A stretch of DNA of 46,421 nt. Origin: Deltaproteobacteria bacterium. GTDB taxonomy: Bacteria > Desulfobacterota > Syntrophobacteria > Syntrophobacterales > Syntrophobacteraceae. The notes below the pieces were generated by a model. That model worked only from the letters and a program-made list of their open reading frames with translations, searched no databases and was not told the origin of the DNA. The position numbers and the translations under genes were made by a program. The stretch covers positions 1-46,421 of the forward strand of contig JAJYTC010000013.1 of NCBI GenBank assembly GCA_021793275.1, in the 5' to 3' direction. Shown here piece by piece: positions 10,004-19,415 of the stretch; position 1 is the stretch's first letter; every line of letters begins with the position of its first letter.

Positions 10004-11335
10004 ATGATTGAAAAAGTGATAATCGTTGGGGCAGCCGGACGTGACTTCCACAACTTCAACGTCTACTTCAGGGGAAATCCGCGCTACAGGGTAGTTGCTT
10101 TTACCGCGGCACAGATACCGAATATCGAAGGCCGCACTTATCCGCCCGAGCTTGCCGGGGAATTATATCCCGATGGTGTTCCCATTTACCCCGAAAGGGA
10201 CATGGCCGACCTCATCCGTGAACACCGAATCGATCTTGTGGCTTTTTCCTACAGCGACGTTTCATACCGGCATGTGATGCACAAGGCGGCCATAGCGATG
10301 GCTGAAGGGGCCGATTTCATACTTCTTGGCGCGACTTATACGATGCTCAAATCGAGCAAACCGGTCATAGCGGTCTGCGCGGTGCGCACGGGAGCCGGAA
10401 AGTCCCAGACCACCCGTAAGATTGCAAGCCTGCTCAAAGACGAGTTGGGTAAAAGGGTTGTCGTCGTTCGTCATCCGATGCCTTACGGCGATCTCCGAAA
10501 ACAGGTGGTCCAGCGGCTGTCCAGCTATGAGGATTTCGAGTCGAACAAATGCACCATAGAAGAGCGTGAAGAATATGAACCCCTGGTTGAAAGGGGGATT
10601 ACGGTTTATGCGGGAATAGACTACGGCCTTATTCTCGATCGGGCCGAATCGGAAGCCGACATAATCATTTGGGACGGGGGCAACAACGACACTCCGTTTT
10701 ACTTTCCCGACCTTCACATAGTTGTCTTCGACCCTCACAGGGCGGGCCATGAACTGCTTTACTATCCGGGAGAGACCAACATGATCATGGCCGACGTGGC
10801 GGTCATAAACAAGGTCGATACGGCCCCGCAGGCCAAGGTGGAAGAAGTGGCGAAAAACATCGCCGAGGGCAATCCCGCAGCGACCGTGGTGCTGGCGGAA
10901 TCCCCGATCACGGCCGATGATCCCGAACGCATCCGGGGGCGGCGCGTGCTGGTTATTGAAGACGGCCCCTCGATCACCCACGGAGGGATGCCTTTTGGCG
11001 CGGCGACGATCGCCGCCCGAAAGTTCGGGGCGGCTGCAATCGTTCCTGCGCAGCAGTTTGCGGTTGGTTCGATCAGGGAGACCTTCGAGCGTTATCCTCA
11101 CATCGGAAACCAACTGCCTTCCATGGGCTATTCGGAGCAGCAGATAAAGGATCTGGAGGCAACGATAAACAGGGCCGATTGCGACTTGGTGGTTTTTTCG
11201 ACCCCCGCGGACCTGAGCTGCATGCTGCAAGTAAACAGGCCGACGATCAGGGTCCGCTATGAGTACAAGGACCACGGCCCTCCGTTTCTGCAAGACATTG
11301 TCGTTAAGAGGCTTGAGCAAAAGGGGATTTTGTAA
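10004..11335 (+). CDS. Cyclic 2,3-diphosphoglycerate synthetase-like P-loop protein (COG2403)
   Basis: 443 residues from ATG 10004, preceded by CCGGAG at good spacing; the open frame extends upstream without family similarity. An N-terminal Rossmann-like part (IIVGAAGRDFHNFNVYF) is followed by a P-loop AVRTGAGKSQTTRKIASLL at about residues 125-143, and a NKxD-like VINKVDTA later. This matches the archaeal cyclic 2,3-diphosphoglycerate synthetase/predicted GTPase family, and the length agrees with the archaeal enzyme. In archaea the product is a thermoprotectant, which is not expected in this bacterium, so the true reaction is open. The stop codon overlaps the carbamate kinase start (TAATG), so the two are translationally coupled. 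Confidence 0.85.
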   Translation: MIEKVIIVGAAGRDFHNFNVYFRGNPRYRVVAFTAAQIPNIEGRTYPPELAGELYPDGVPIYPERDMADLIREHRIDLVAFSYSDVSYRHVMHKAAIAMAEGADFILLGATYTMLKSSKPVIAVCAVRTGAGKSQTTRKIASLLKDELGKRVVVVRHPMPYGDLRKQVVQRLSSYEDFESNKCTIEEREEYEPLVERGITVYAGIDYGLILDRAESEADIIIWDGGNNDTPFYFPDLHIVVFDPHRAGHELLYYPGETNMIMADVAVINKVDTAPQAKVEEVAKNIAEGNPAATVVLAESPITADDPERIRGRRVLVIEDGPSITHGGMPFGAATIAARKFGAAAIVPAQQFAVGSIRETFERYPHIGNQLPSMGYSEQQIKDLEATINRADCDLVVFSTPADLSCMLQVNRPTIRVRYEYKDHGPPFLQDIVVKRLEQKGIL

Positions 11336-12258
11336 TGCGTCCCATTCTTCTCGTGGCGCTTGGCGGCAACGCTCTTATTGGCAAAGGCGAGAGCGGGACG
11401 GTGGAAGAGCAGTTCAGGAACCTCTCGGTCCCTGTCGCCCAGATAGCGCGCCTGTCGAGGCAATTCCGCATCATAATCACTCACGGAAACGGCCCTCAGG
11501 TGGGCCATCTTCTTCTTCAGCAGGAATGCTGCAGCCAGGCGCCGAGGCTGCCTCTCGAGATCCTTGTGGCACAGACGCAGGGACAGATCGGCTACATGAT
11601 CGAATCCACGCTGGATAATGAGCTGACGAGGCTGGAAGGCGAGCACCAAAAACTCATCGTGACCGTGCTCACCTATGTGCTGGTCGATGAAAACGACCCC
11701 GGTTTCCTTACGCCCACAAAGCCTATAGGACCGGTTTTAAACGAAGACTCCCTTGCGAAGCTCCCCTACCCGGCGGTAAAAACGGTTCGCGGGGTAAGGC
11801 GGGTGGTTGCATCCCCCCGGCCCGTCACCATCATCGAAAAGCGGGAGATCAAGCAACTGATCGCCATGGGTTTCATTGTAATTGCGTGCGGGGGGGGCGG
11901 CATTCCGGTCATCCGGCATGGAAGGGCCTTTCACGGTGTTGATGCGGTGATCGATAAGGACCTGGCAAGCGCAAAACTGGCCGAGGAAGTCGGCGCGGAC
12001 ATATTGATAATAGCAACCGACGTCGAAGGGGCGGCAATTGCATACGGTGAGCCCGGCGAGAAGTTCCTGCGCAGGGTCGGGACCGAGGAAGCAGAACGAT
12101 GCCTGCGCGAAGGGTGTTTTGCGCCGGGTTCGATGGGCCCGAAAGTCGAGGCTGCGCTTAAATTCATTAAATCGGGCGGAAGCCGGGCCGTAATATGCTC
12201 TATCGACTCCATCGAAAAAGCTGTCGCCGGAGGTGCGGGCACCGAGATTGTGAGATGA
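11335..12258 (+). CDS. arcC: Carbamate kinase
   Basis: 307 residues, of normal length. It interconverts carbamoyl phosphate plus ADP with carbamate plus ATP. LLVALGGNALIGKGESGTVEEQ is the N-terminal phosphate-binding signature; ITHGNGPQVGHLLLQQE, VIACGGGGIPV and DKDLASAKLAEEVGAD are the other hallmark blocks of the amino-acid kinase fold in this family. No arginine deiminase (arcA) is nearby. Coupling to the COG2403 protein suggests that carbamoyl phosphate, or a related acyl phosphate, is handled by both. Confidence 0.94.
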   Translation: MRPILLVALGGNALIGKGESGTVEEQFRNLSVPVAQIARLSRQFRIIITHGNGPQVGHLLLQQECCSQAPRLPLEILVAQTQGQIGYMIESTLDNELTRLEGEHQKLIVTVLTYVLVDENDPGFLTPTKPIGPVLNEDSLAKLPYPAVKTVRGVRRVVASPRPVTIIEKREIKQLIAMGFIVIACGGGGIPVIRHGRAFHGVDAVIDKDLASAKLAEEVGADILIIATDVEGAAIAYGEPGEKFLRRVGTEEAERCLREGCFAPGSMGPKVEAALKFIKSGGSRAVICSIDSIEKAVAGGAGTEIVR

Positions 12259-12326
12259 TGCGGAGGGAGGCGGGAAAGGAGAAGTTCAATTCCCGCTTCC
12301 TGTTTCTCCATGAAAGAGATGTACGG

Positions 12327-13244
12327 ATGGAAAAGAATAATTTCAGCCTTACTGCGCTGGGTACCGCGTTCATGCGCGGTTATCACGCGCGGCACGACGA
12401 CTTGATGATATTTCACGATCCTTTGGCATACGGCCTGTTGACGGAGAAAGAACGTTTTCTCATCGCAAAGCATTGGATAAGCAGACTTGAGTCGGTTGAC
12501 GCCGAGGGGGCGGCTTCGTGTCCCGACGAGGCGAGCGCCCTCAGGCTGGCGCTTCAACTCTGTACCGGGGCCTCTGTCGTTCTAAGCCGCGCGAGATATG
12601 CGGAGGAAGCCCTGAGGAATGCCATTGGCCTGGGAATTCGGCAGTACGTGATTCTTGGGGCGGGGATGGACACATTCGCTTTTCGTTGCCCGCAGGCCCT
12701 GAAGAAGGTCGAAGTATTCGAGGTTGACCATCCTGCGACGCAGGCTTTCAAACGCAAGCGCATCGCCGAGTTGGGCTGGAATATCCCGGCCGGCCTGCAT
12801 TTTGTTTCGCTGGATTTCACGGAAAGCAGTCTTAGCGAGATTCAGGCGCTTTCACCCTATGACCCAACCGCTTTGACATTTTTTAGCTGGTTGGGCGTTA
12901 CATATTTCCTGCCCCGGGATGCGGTTTTAGACACCCTGGCCGCCGTGGCCGGGATTTCTCCTGCGGGAAGCATGGTCGTCTTCGATTACCTGGAGTCGAA
13001 TCCGGCCGGCAACGGAAAAGCGGCCGGGCGACTTAAGGCGATAGCGGATTCCCTCGAGGAGTTGGGTGAGCCGCTGAAAACGGGCTTCGATCCCGCAGCC
13101 CTCGGCGCCGATCTCGATAGAGCCGGTTTGCGCCTTTTGGAGGACCTCGCCCGATCGGACGTCCAGAGGCGGTACTTCGATGGACGAACAGACGGTTACC
13201 GCGCCTCGGAACATATCCACTTCGCCTTGGCGGCGGTTAAGTAG
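12327..13244 (+). CDS. SAM-dependent methyltransferase, leucine carboxyl methyltransferase-like
   Basis: 305 residues from ATG 12327. The start is chosen because LTALGTAFMRGYHARHD is the usual N-terminus of this family (the TIGR00027-type group). An in-frame ATG at 12258, overlapping the arcC stop, is an alternative. QYVILGAGMDTFAFR is the SAM-binding motif, and VFEVDHPATQAFKRKR and FFSWLGVTYFL follow as expected. The methyl acceptor in this group is generally unknown. Closeness to arcC suggests co-transcription. It is convergent with the COG1915 gene. Confidence 0.85.
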   Translation: MEKNNFSLTALGTAFMRGYHARHDDLMIFHDPLAYGLLTEKERFLIAKHWISRLESVDAEGAASCPDEASALRLALQLCTGASVVLSRARYAEEALRNAIGLGIRQYVILGAGMDTFAFRCPQALKKVEVFEVDHPATQAFKRKRIAELGWNIPAGLHFVSLDFTESSLSEIQALSPYDPTALTFFSWLGVTYFLPRDAVLDTLAAVAGISPAGSMVVFDYLESNPAGNGKAAGRLKAIADSLEELGEPLKTGFDPAALGADLDRAGLRLLEDLARSDVQRRYFDGRTDGYRASEHIHFALAAVK

Positions 13245-13301
13245 TTGTTGATCTCCCTTTGAGAACTGGCACAGACCAAAATAGAAAGCTGCCTGTTTCT
13301 G

Positions 13302-14399
13302 TCAGCCCTTTCGGATAAGCTTTCGGTGCAGATTGACGACGAAATCCTGCGTATTTGTAAGAATCGACCTTGCGGTCAGTGATCCGCGGTCGGCGAGCTT
13401 GTTGGCGGCAAATTCCGACATATCGATAACGAAAAAATAGACGGGACGGATTGTTCCGTCCTCCATCACCCGGTATGAAGGGGTCATGTTCCCTGTGGCG
13501 ATCGAGTGGAGCTGGGTGGCCATTGCGATTACCGTTGTGGCTTTTCGGGCGAGCGCGCGCATTTGCTCCTGGGCTTCGCAGGTGTTTGTGAAAACATCGG
13601 GCAAAGGCCCGTCGTCACGGATGGAGCCGGCGAGGACAAAAGGGACGCCTCTTTTGACGAGGGAAGCCATGATCCCGTCTTTGATCGCTCCGCTTTCGAC
13701 CGCTGCTTTGATTGAGCCGATCTGCCGGGTGCGGTTTATCGCATCGAGGTGCTTGTAATGGCCAAGGCGGGCGTGTTTTTTTGTGTAGATGTCCTGTCCG
13801 AGAGCGGTACCGAAGAGCGAGGCCTCGATATCGTGAGTGGCCAGGGCGTTTCCGGCCAGAACTCCATGCACGAATCCCGCCTCTATAATGGCAGCCAGGC
13901 AGTCGCGCGAATCCTTGTCGAAAGCGACCGCAGGTCCAAGCACCCAGAGAAGGAAGCCTTTTTCACGGTCATGTTCGAGCAGGTTATAGAGTTCGTCATA
14001 GTCGTAAGAAAAGGAAGTCTCGCGTGATATTCGGGTGCGAAAGGCGAATTTTTCAGACTCCGGGTGCTGCCATTCGAAAGCCCGGGCATGGACAAATATC
14101 CCTTCTTCGCCGTTTTCTCCCCTGCCGCATGCGACAAGATCGCCGGGCCTCAGTCGCCGGAATTCCCTTACTTCTATTGTCCGGCCGGCCTGGAGAAGCG
14201 CGACGCAGTCCATGCGCGAGTCCCTGGCAAGGACCCACTCTCCTTTTCGAACCTGGAAATACTCGGGGTAAATCGAGGTTGCGTGATACCCCTCCGGAGC
14301 GGTCCCCTCTTTTTTTACCTCTTTGAATTGCGCCAAAGGAGCGTCACGTAATGGAGGCGCGGTGAAATCGGGCGGGGTGAATTCCGGCAGTCTGAACAT
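13302..14399 (-). CDS. COG1915 / TIGR00300-type protein (LOR/SDH C-terminal domain, ornithine cyclodeaminase-like)
   Basis: 365 residues. It matches the conserved domain known from plant lysine-ketoglutarate reductase/saccharopine dehydrogenase and from archaeal TIGR00300 proteins, members of which act as ornithine cyclodeaminases. Recognisable blocks are FLLWVLGPAVAFDKDSRD, FVHGVLAGNALATHDIEASL, GHYKHLDAINRTRQIGS and DGPLPDVFTNTCEAQ. It is the last gene of the long minus-strand run, 8 bases after pgsA. With arginine and lysine genes upstream, an ornithine- or lysine-linked reaction is plausible but unproven. The cyanobacterial fusion to an arginine dihydrolase domain is absent. Confidence 0.82.
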   Translation of the reverse strand: MFRLPEFTPPDFTAPPLRDAPLAQFKEVKKEGTAPEGYHATSIYPEYFQVRKGEWVLARDSRMDCVALLQAGRTIEVREFRRLRPGDLVACGRGENGEEGIFVHARAFEWQHPESEKFAFRTRISRETSFSYDYDELYNLLEHDREKGFLLWVLGPAVAFDKDSRDCLAAIIEAGFVHGVLAGNALATHDIEASLFGTALGQDIYTKKHARLGHYKHLDAINRTRQIGSIKAAVESGAIKDGIMASLVKRGVPFVLAGSIRDDGPLPDVFTNTCEAQEQMRALARKATTVIAMATQLHSIATGNMTPSYRVMEDGTIRPVYFFVIDMSEFAANKLADRGSLTARSILTNTQDFVVNLHRKLIRKG

Positions 14400-14407
14400 T
14401 TTGCCCT

Positions 14408-15010
14408 CTACCTGGCAGGCTGCCCCTGTCGTTTTGCCTCCCTGTAAAAACTGACGAAGTAGTCAATGGCGGATACATAGCCAAGGACCAGCGAAATCCA
14501 CAGGAAGCAGATGCCTGTCACCGTCAGTATCGATTGGATCTCGGGGACTGCCGGCAGCAGAAACAGAAGCGCCAGAGTCTGGGAAACCATTTTGTTTTTG
14601 CCCATGCGGCTGGGGTTGATGATGAGGCCGTGGCCGGCCGCAATGGAGCGCAGGCCCGTTATGCCTATCTCTCGGCCCACGATCAGAAAAACCAGCCAGG
14701 CGTAAACGGCGTGGACTTTTGGGATCAGCATTATGAGCACGGCAGTGGTTAGAAGCTTGTCGGCAAGCGGATCGAGCAATTTCCCGATGGACGTCACGGT
14801 ATTGGAGCGCCGCGCCAGATGGCCGTCGAGGTAATCGGTAATCGAGGCGATGCAGTAGATTGCAAAAGCGAGATTTCGCGCAAAACCGGATTCGGTGGGC
14901 GCCAGGAGCGCCACGATCAACGGTATGGTAGCCATCCTGAAATAGGTCAGGACGTTGGGCCAAGTCGTAAGGCTTTGCCTGGACAGATCGCTTCGGTTCA
15001 AGACGAGCAT
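14408..15010 (-). CDS. pgsA: CDP-diacylglycerol-glycerol-3-phosphate 3-phosphatidyltransferase
   Basis: 200 residues with several hydrophobic helices. The CDP-alcohol phosphotransferase signature DG-x2-AR-x8-G-x3-D-x3-D is visible in DYLDGHLARRSNTVTSIGK followed by LLDPLADK. The N-terminal TWPNVLTYFRMATIPLIVAL is typical of PgsA, which makes phosphatidylglycerol phosphate in the inner membrane. It sits between the transglycosylase gene and the COG1915 gene on the same strand. Confidence 0.93.
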   Translation of the reverse strand: MLVLNRSDLSRQSLTTWPNVLTYFRMATIPLIVALLAPTESGFARNLAFAIYCIASITDYLDGHLARRSNTVTSIGKLLDPLADKLLTTAVLIMLIPKVHAVYAWLVFLIVGREIGITGLRSIAAGHGLIINPSRMGKNKMVSQTLALLFLLPAVPEIQSILTVTGICFLWISLVLGYVSAIDYFVSFYREAKRQGQPAR

Positions 15011-15071
15011 AAAGTCAAACTTTCCGGTTTTCCGGCCGAGCCGTAATCAAACTTTTCCACACTCCTCCTGA

Positions 15072-15737
15072 TTAGTAACGGTATCGATCATAAAAGTCCA
15101 TAACTCTCTTAACATAAATCTGAGTTTCATCGTAAGGCGGGATTCCACCCCATTCGATGACCGCCTCCGGACCCGCATTGTAAGCGGCCAGGGCAAGGGG
15201 CATGTTGTCGCCGAACATGTCGAGCATCATTCTGAGATATCGCACCCCGCCGACGATATTCTCGCCGGGATTGAAAGGGTCGGCTACGCCGAGATCGCGC
15301 GACGTTCCCGGCATTAGCTGCATGAGGCCCATCGCGCCTTTGGGAGATACCGCCGAGGGATTGAAGCCCGATTCGGTCATGATGACCGCTTTTACCAAAT
15401 TGCAATCCAAGCCGTAAAGGCTGCATACCTGTTTTATCTTGCGGTCGTAGGCCGCCCGATCTACCGGACCCGGCATGCGGGAAAACCCCGCCGACCGGAG
15501 CCTCCCGTAGGAAGACGGGTAAGTGGGGAAATACTTGCGAAAATTTGCCTGGGTAAGAGGCGGCAGGTTAACGGCTTTTGCCTGCGCATAAGTGGGGGTG
15601 TTGGTGTAATGAATTGTCCCGTTTTGATCGACATACCTGAAAATTTCAGCGCGAAGGACCAACGGGAAGAAAACTGTAATGAGAATGATAGTCACGGCTA
15701 AAAGGAGATACCGGGAAGTCCCTGCCGTTTGCTTCAT
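15072..15737 (-). CDS. Lytic transglycosylase with N-terminal DUF4124-like domain
   Basis: 221 residues from ATG 15737, preceded by GGAGGGG; a longer open frame upstream lacks a good start. A signal peptide (YLLLAVTIILITVFFPLVLRA) is followed by EIFRYVDQNGTIHYTNTP, a DUF4124-type segment. The Slt-like catalytic domain follows: VKAVIMTESGFNPSAVSPKG contains the catalytic Glu, then GLMQLMPGTSRDLGV and LALAAYNAGPEAV. It should cleave peptidoglycan in the periplasm with 1,6-anhydro product formation. Confidence 0.93.
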   Translation of the reverse strand: MKQTAGTSRYLLLAVTIILITVFFPLVLRAEIFRYVDQNGTIHYTNTPTYAQAKAVNLPPLTQANFRKYFPTYPSSYGRLRSAGFSRMPGPVDRAAYDRKIKQVCSLYGLDCNLVKAVIMTESGFNPSAVSPKGAMGLMQLMPGTSRDLGVADPFNPGENIVGGVRYLRMMLDMFGDNMPLALAAYNAGPEAVIEWGGIPPYDETQIYVKRVMDFYDRYRY

Positions 15738-15908
15738 AGCCCCTCCTTTTTTCGTAACCCGTAAAACCGGCGCTGAAAGGCTTAAGCCCGAGGTGGCTTC
15801 GACCCGCGCGCGCAATTCAACCGGATCGCGGCCCGCGGGGTGCGGGGCGATCCAACTCCCCGCACTTTTGTCCTTCGCTTTTTTCAGACGACCCCAAGCC
15901 TGCGCCCC

Positions 15909-16565
15909 TTATTTTTCCACTTTTTTCCAGTCCTCCGAAAATTTTTGTATGCCCTGGTCGGTCAATGGATGGCGCGCAAGCTGTTCAATGACCTTGTAAG
16001 GTATGGTAGCAATATCCGCGCCTAACCGCGCAGCCTCTAGCACATGCACGGGATGCCTGATGCTGGCCACTATCACTTCGGTTTCAAAAAGGTAATTGGA
16101 GAATATCTCGAGCATATCGCGAACCAGATGCATGCCGTCCTGGGATATATCGTCGAGCCTGCCTACGAACGGGCTTACGTAACTGGCGCCGGCCTTTGCG
16201 GCCAGAAGGGCCTGGAGAGGAGAAAACACCAGGGTGACATTGGTATTAATCCCCTCGGCTGACAGGATTTTGACTGCTCTTAGCCCCACGGTGGTCATAG
16301 GTATTTTGACCACAACGTTTTGGTCTATTGCGGAAAGCTCCCTGGCTTCGGCCAGCATGCCGTCGAGGTCCTCGGAGACGCTTTCGGCGCTGACCGGGCC
16401 TCCTACAATTTCACATATCTTGAGGATATGGTTCTTAAAAGCGTTTCTGCCGCTTATGCCCTCCCTGGCGATCAGGCTGGGGTTGGTTGTGACTCCGTCA
16501 AGAACTCCGAGGTTGTGAGCATTTTTTATTTCGTCAAGGTTGGCTGTATCGATAAAGAATTTCAC
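15909..16565 (-). CDS. tal: Transaldolase of the TalC / fructose-6-phosphate aldolase-like subfamily
   Basis: 218 residues starting at GTG 16565, chosen because (V)[12 protein letters not shown] is the family N-terminus and GGGAG lies at proper distance; an ATG seven codons earlier is possible. [28 protein letters not shown] with the Schiff-base lysine region, [19 protein letters not shown] and FVGRLDDIS are conserved blocks. The enzyme belongs to the non-oxidative pentose phosphate pathway. It lies between a small membrane protein and the transglycosylase gene. Confidence 0.93.
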   Translation of the reverse strand: MKFFIDTANLDEIKNAHNLGVLDGVTTNPSLIAREGISGRNAFKNHILKICEIVGGPVSAESVSEDLDGMLAEARELSAIDQNVVVKIPMTTVGLRAVKILSAEGINTNVTLVFSPLQALLAAKAGASYVSPFVGRLDDISQDGMHLVRDMLEIFSNYLFETEVIVASIRHPVHVLEAARLGADIATIPYKVIEQLARHPLTDQGIQKFSEDWKKVEK

Positions 16566-16592
16566 GTCAGTCTCCCGGTAAAACATGGTTGG

Positions 16593-16856
16593 CTATTTGG
16601 CGCTTCGACTCTTGAGATAGCGCTCGTAGCATCGTTGGCTGCAAAAGTAGACCACCTGGCCGTCTATAACTCCCTTTACCCCTTTTTGTTTCATGAAGTA
16701 GGCGCCGCATTGCGGGTCCCGGATCAGTTCGGCGTCGGAATCCGAGCCGTACTGGTCTTGCCGGGGATGAAAAGAGGCGAAATACGCTTTCGTTATCTTC
16801 TTGATAAGATGATAGGCGCCCCAGACTAACATAATGAAGACAAGCAGACGCACCAT
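16593..16856 (-). CDS. Small membrane-anchored protein with TRASH/YHS-like metal-binding cysteines
   Basis: 87 residues: one N-terminal hydrophobic helix (LLVFIMLVWGAYHLI), a short linker, then DAELIRDPQCGAYFM and VVYFCSQRCYERYL. The C-x-n-FCS-x2-C arrangement resembles small TRASH/YHS-type metal-binding domains such as those in PP0621-like proteins. Topology suggests the metal site is just off the membrane. It starts one base after the folK stop codon and so belongs to the same operon. Function unknown. Confidence 0.78.
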   Translation of the reverse strand: MVRLLVFIMLVWGAYHLIKKITKAYFASFHPRQDQYGSDSDAELIRDPQCGAYFMKQKGVKGVIDGQVVYFCSQRCYERYLKSRSAK

Positions 16857-16857
16857 T

Positions 16858-17355
16858 TTACTTTTCCAGTTTTTGAATTTGCTGCCCGTGATCGGTTTGA
16901 AGGAGCAGAGCCAGCATTTGACGAACCGAGCGCCCGGTCTGCGGATGTACCCAATCAGGTGCTATTTCGGCCAGCGGCATCAGTACAAAAAGCCGTTCGC
17001 TCATCAACGGATGAGGCGCCTTTAGTCGGGGCAGGTCGATTTGGCTGTCTCCATAGAAAAGAATGTCCAAATCCAGGGTCCGCGGTCCCCATTTGATCGT
17101 CCGTACCCTCCCGAAGCTCCTCTCGATATCGAGCATCAAATCGAGCAGGGCCAGCGGCTCAAGAAGGGTCTCGATCAGCACGGCGCCGTTTATGAACCAG
17201 CCGCCGGCATCACTGCCCACAGGGCTGGTTCTGTAGAGTGAGGATGTCTTTACAATACCAAGCGCCGGGTGATTCCGCAACAGGTGAAAAACATCCCGGC
17301 ATATGCGCACCGAGTCCCCGAGGTTGCTTCCTACTCCGATCGCAGCTTGTTTCAC
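16858..17355 (-). CDS. folK: 2-amino-4-hydroxy-6-hydroxymethyldihydropteridine diphosphokinase
   Basis: 165 residues from GTG 17355, whose GTGA overlaps the dapL stop codon. The long upstream extension of the open frame is a shadow of dap[14 protein letters not shown] is the N-terminal signature, and [16 protein letters not shown] is the family motif (GPRxxDxDIL) that binds the two metal ions and substrate. [20 protein letters not shown] follows. It transfers pyrophosphate to the pterin in folate synthesis. No other folate gene is near. Confidence 0.95.
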   Translation of the reverse strand: MKQAAIGVGSNLGDSVRICRDVFHLLRNHPALGIVKTSSLYRTSPVGSDAGGWFINGAVLIETLLEPLALLDLMLDIERSFGRVRTIKWGPRTLDLDILFYGDSQIDLPRLKAPHPLMSERLFVLMPLAEIAPDWVHPQTGRSVRQMLALLLQTDHGQQIQKLEK

Positions 17356-18536
17356 GGGCGCGGCGGGTCGTTGAGGTCCAGGCTGCAAATCCGCTCTACG
17401 GCCTCTCGAATGCGATCGGCGGAAACGGTGAGAGCCATTCGGACATATCCTTCCCCCGGATCGCCGAAGCCGCTGCCCGGAGTGGTCACAATTCCGGTTT
17501 CGCGCAGAAGAAGGGCGGTAAAATCCTTTGAAGTGTATCCGGACGGGGTAGGGCACCATACATAGAACGTGGCTTTGGGAACTGCCGGATGAAGCCCTGC
17601 TTTTTGGAGACCGGCAATAAGGATGTCACGCCTTTCCTCATAAATCTTCCGCATGCTGTCTACCGGCGCCTGATCGCCCTCCAGCGCGGCAATGCCGGCC
17701 CACTGGACTGCGTTGAACGCACCTGAGTCGATGTTGCTCTTTATCTGGCCGAGGGCGGCTATGACGTCCCTGTTGCCGACCGCGAACCCAAGCCTCCATC
17801 CGGTCATGTTATAAGTCTTGGAGAGAGAATGAAATTCCACTCCCACCTCCTTAGCCCCCGGGACCTCGAGAAAGCTCATCGGGCGATAGCCTCCGAAAGC
17901 CATCTCCGAATAGGCGGCATCATGGCAAACGACAATATCGTAGTTTCGGGCAAACCGTACCACCCGCTCGTAAAAGTCCCTGTCGGCCGTAGCGCCGGTG
18001 GGGTTGTTGGGATAATTTAGAAACATGAGTTTGGCGCGCCGCGCGGTTTCGGGCGCAATTGCGTCAAGGTCGGGCAGAAACCCGTTTTCTTTAAGAAGAG
18101 GCATGAAGCAGGATTCCCCGCCGGCAAACATGGTTGCAATCTGATATACGGGATAGGCCGGAGAAGGAACCAGGGCAAGGTCTCCCGGATTGATCAGGGC
18201 AAGCGGCAGGTGCGCCAGCCCTTCCTTGGAGCCTATCAGGGTGAGCGTTTCAGCCATCGGGTCCAGATCGACTCCGAATCTTCTCCCGTACCATTTGGCG
18301 ACGCTTACCCGAAAGTCGTTCATGCCGGAATAAGAAGGATACTGGTGGTTGGCGGGATCTTTTGCGGTTTGCGCCAGTTTTTCGATTATATGCGGCGGGG
18401 TCGGCAAATCGGGATCGCCCACCCCGAGGTTGATCACGTCGACTCCCTTGGCGATAAGGTCCGCCTTGAGCCGGTCGATTTCGGCGAAAAGATAGGGCGG
18501 GAGCCGGCGCACCCGTTCGGCTTTTACAAATGACAT
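17352..18536 (-). CDS. dapL: LL-diaminopimelate aminotransferase
   Basis: 394 residues, fold-type I aminotransferase. [25 protein letters not shown] and [15 protein letters not shown], with the PLP-binding lysine, are clear. Its place after dapF, dapA, dapB and lysA makes LL-diaminopimelate aminotransferase the best call: it converts tetrahydrodipicolinate directly to LL-diaminopimelate, replacing the DapD-DapC-DapE branch. None of those three genes is seen here, which fits. Other class I aminotransferases share the motifs, so the call depends partly on context. Confidence 0.9.
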   Translation of the reverse strand: MSFVKAERVRRLPPYLFAEIDRLKADLIAKGVDVINLGVGDPDLPTPPHIIEKLAQTAKDPANHQYPSYSGMNDFRVSVAKWYGRRFGVDLDPMAETLTLIGSKEGLAHLPLALINPGDLALVPSPAYPVYQIATMFAGGESCFMPLLKENGFLPDLDAIAPETARRAKLMFLNYPNNPTGATADRDFYERVVRFARNYDIVVCHDAAYSEMAFGGYRPMSFLEVPGAKEVGVEFHSLSKTYNMTGWRLGFAVGNRDVIAALGQIKSNIDSGAFNAVQWAGIAALEGDQAPVDSMRKIYEERRDILIAGLQKAGLHPAVPKATFYVWCPTPSGYTSKDFTALLLRETGIVTTPGSGFGDPGEGYVRMALTVSADRIREAVERICSLDLNDPPRP

Positions 18537-18597
18537 CAGTTCCTCCCAGCAGATGACGGAGGCCGGAAAAAAAGTTCCATCCCCCGTTTTCCGTCCG

Positions 18598-19401
18598 TTA
18601 TTTTATTCCCAATACATCGCTCATGTCGTACATGCCGTGGGGTTGGGCGACGACCCACCTGGCAGCCCGTATCGCTCCCCTGGCGAAATTGTCACGGTTG
18701 TGGGCCTTATGAACGAGTTCTATTCTTTCGCCAAGCGAGGCGAAAATGACCGTATGCTCGCCCGTAATGTCGCCGCCGCGGATGGTCTGAATGCCGATCT
18801 CGGTCCCCGTGCGCTCCCCGATCATCCCGTGCCTTGCATAGACTCCGACCTCATCGAGGTCTCTGCCAAGGGCCGAGGCCACTATCCGGGCCAATTTCAG
18901 CGCCGTTCCGCTGGGCGCGTCTTTTTTGAACCGATGGTGGGCCTCGACTATTTCTATATCGCAACCCTCTCCGAGCAGTCGGGCTGCTTCGGCAACCATT
19001 TTGAACAAAATATTTACGCCGACACTCATGTTGGGTGAGATTACGCACGCGGCCGACGAGGCGAGTTTTCTTGCTTCATCGAGCTGTTCGGGCGTAAACC
19101 CGGTCGAGCCTATGACCATAGGCAGCCCGCGCGCCGATGCGGCCCTAAGGTTTGCGAGCGAGGAGGCGGCGGTGGTAAAGTCGATAATGACGTCTACAGA
19201 ATCCAACACCTCTTCGATCCGTCCCCCGATCTTCCTGCCGGTGGGACTTCCCCCGATCGCTTCGGCCAGGTCTTTGCCAACCAGAGGATGGCCTGAAAAT
19301 TCGAAGCCGCCCGCCAGTTCGAGGCCCTCCGACTCGCCCAGGATCTGCGCCACCCTCGATCCCATCCTTCCAGCAACTCCAGCAACCGCTGCGCGTATCA
19401 T
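18598..19401 (-). CDS. dapB: 4-hydroxy-tetrahydrodipicolinate reductase
   Basis: About 267 residues from ATG 19401, chosen because [14 protein letters not shown] is the family N-terminus and GAGGG lies 8 bases upstream. Earlier in-frame ATGs at 19407 and 19416 exist, the latter overlapping the dapA stop. The GxxGxxG nucleotide site is [27 protein letters not shown] is the signature with catalytic His and Lys. It reduces the DapA product with NAD(P)H. Between dapA and dapL on the same strand. Confidence 0.96.
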   Translation of the reverse strand: MIRAAVAGVAGRMGSRVAQILGESEGLELAGGFEFSGHPLVGKDLAEAIGGSPTGRKIGGRIEEVLDSVDVIIDFTTAASSLANLRAASARGLPMVIGSTGFTPEQLDEARKLASSAACVISPNMSVGVNILFKMVAEAARLLGEGCDIEIVEAHHRFKKDAPSGTALKLARIVASALGRDLDEVGVYARHGMIGERTGTEIGIQTIRGGDITGEHTVIFASLGERIELVHKAHNRDNFARGAIRAARWVVAQPHGMYDMSDVLGIK

Positions 19402-19415
19402 TTTCATGTCCCTCA

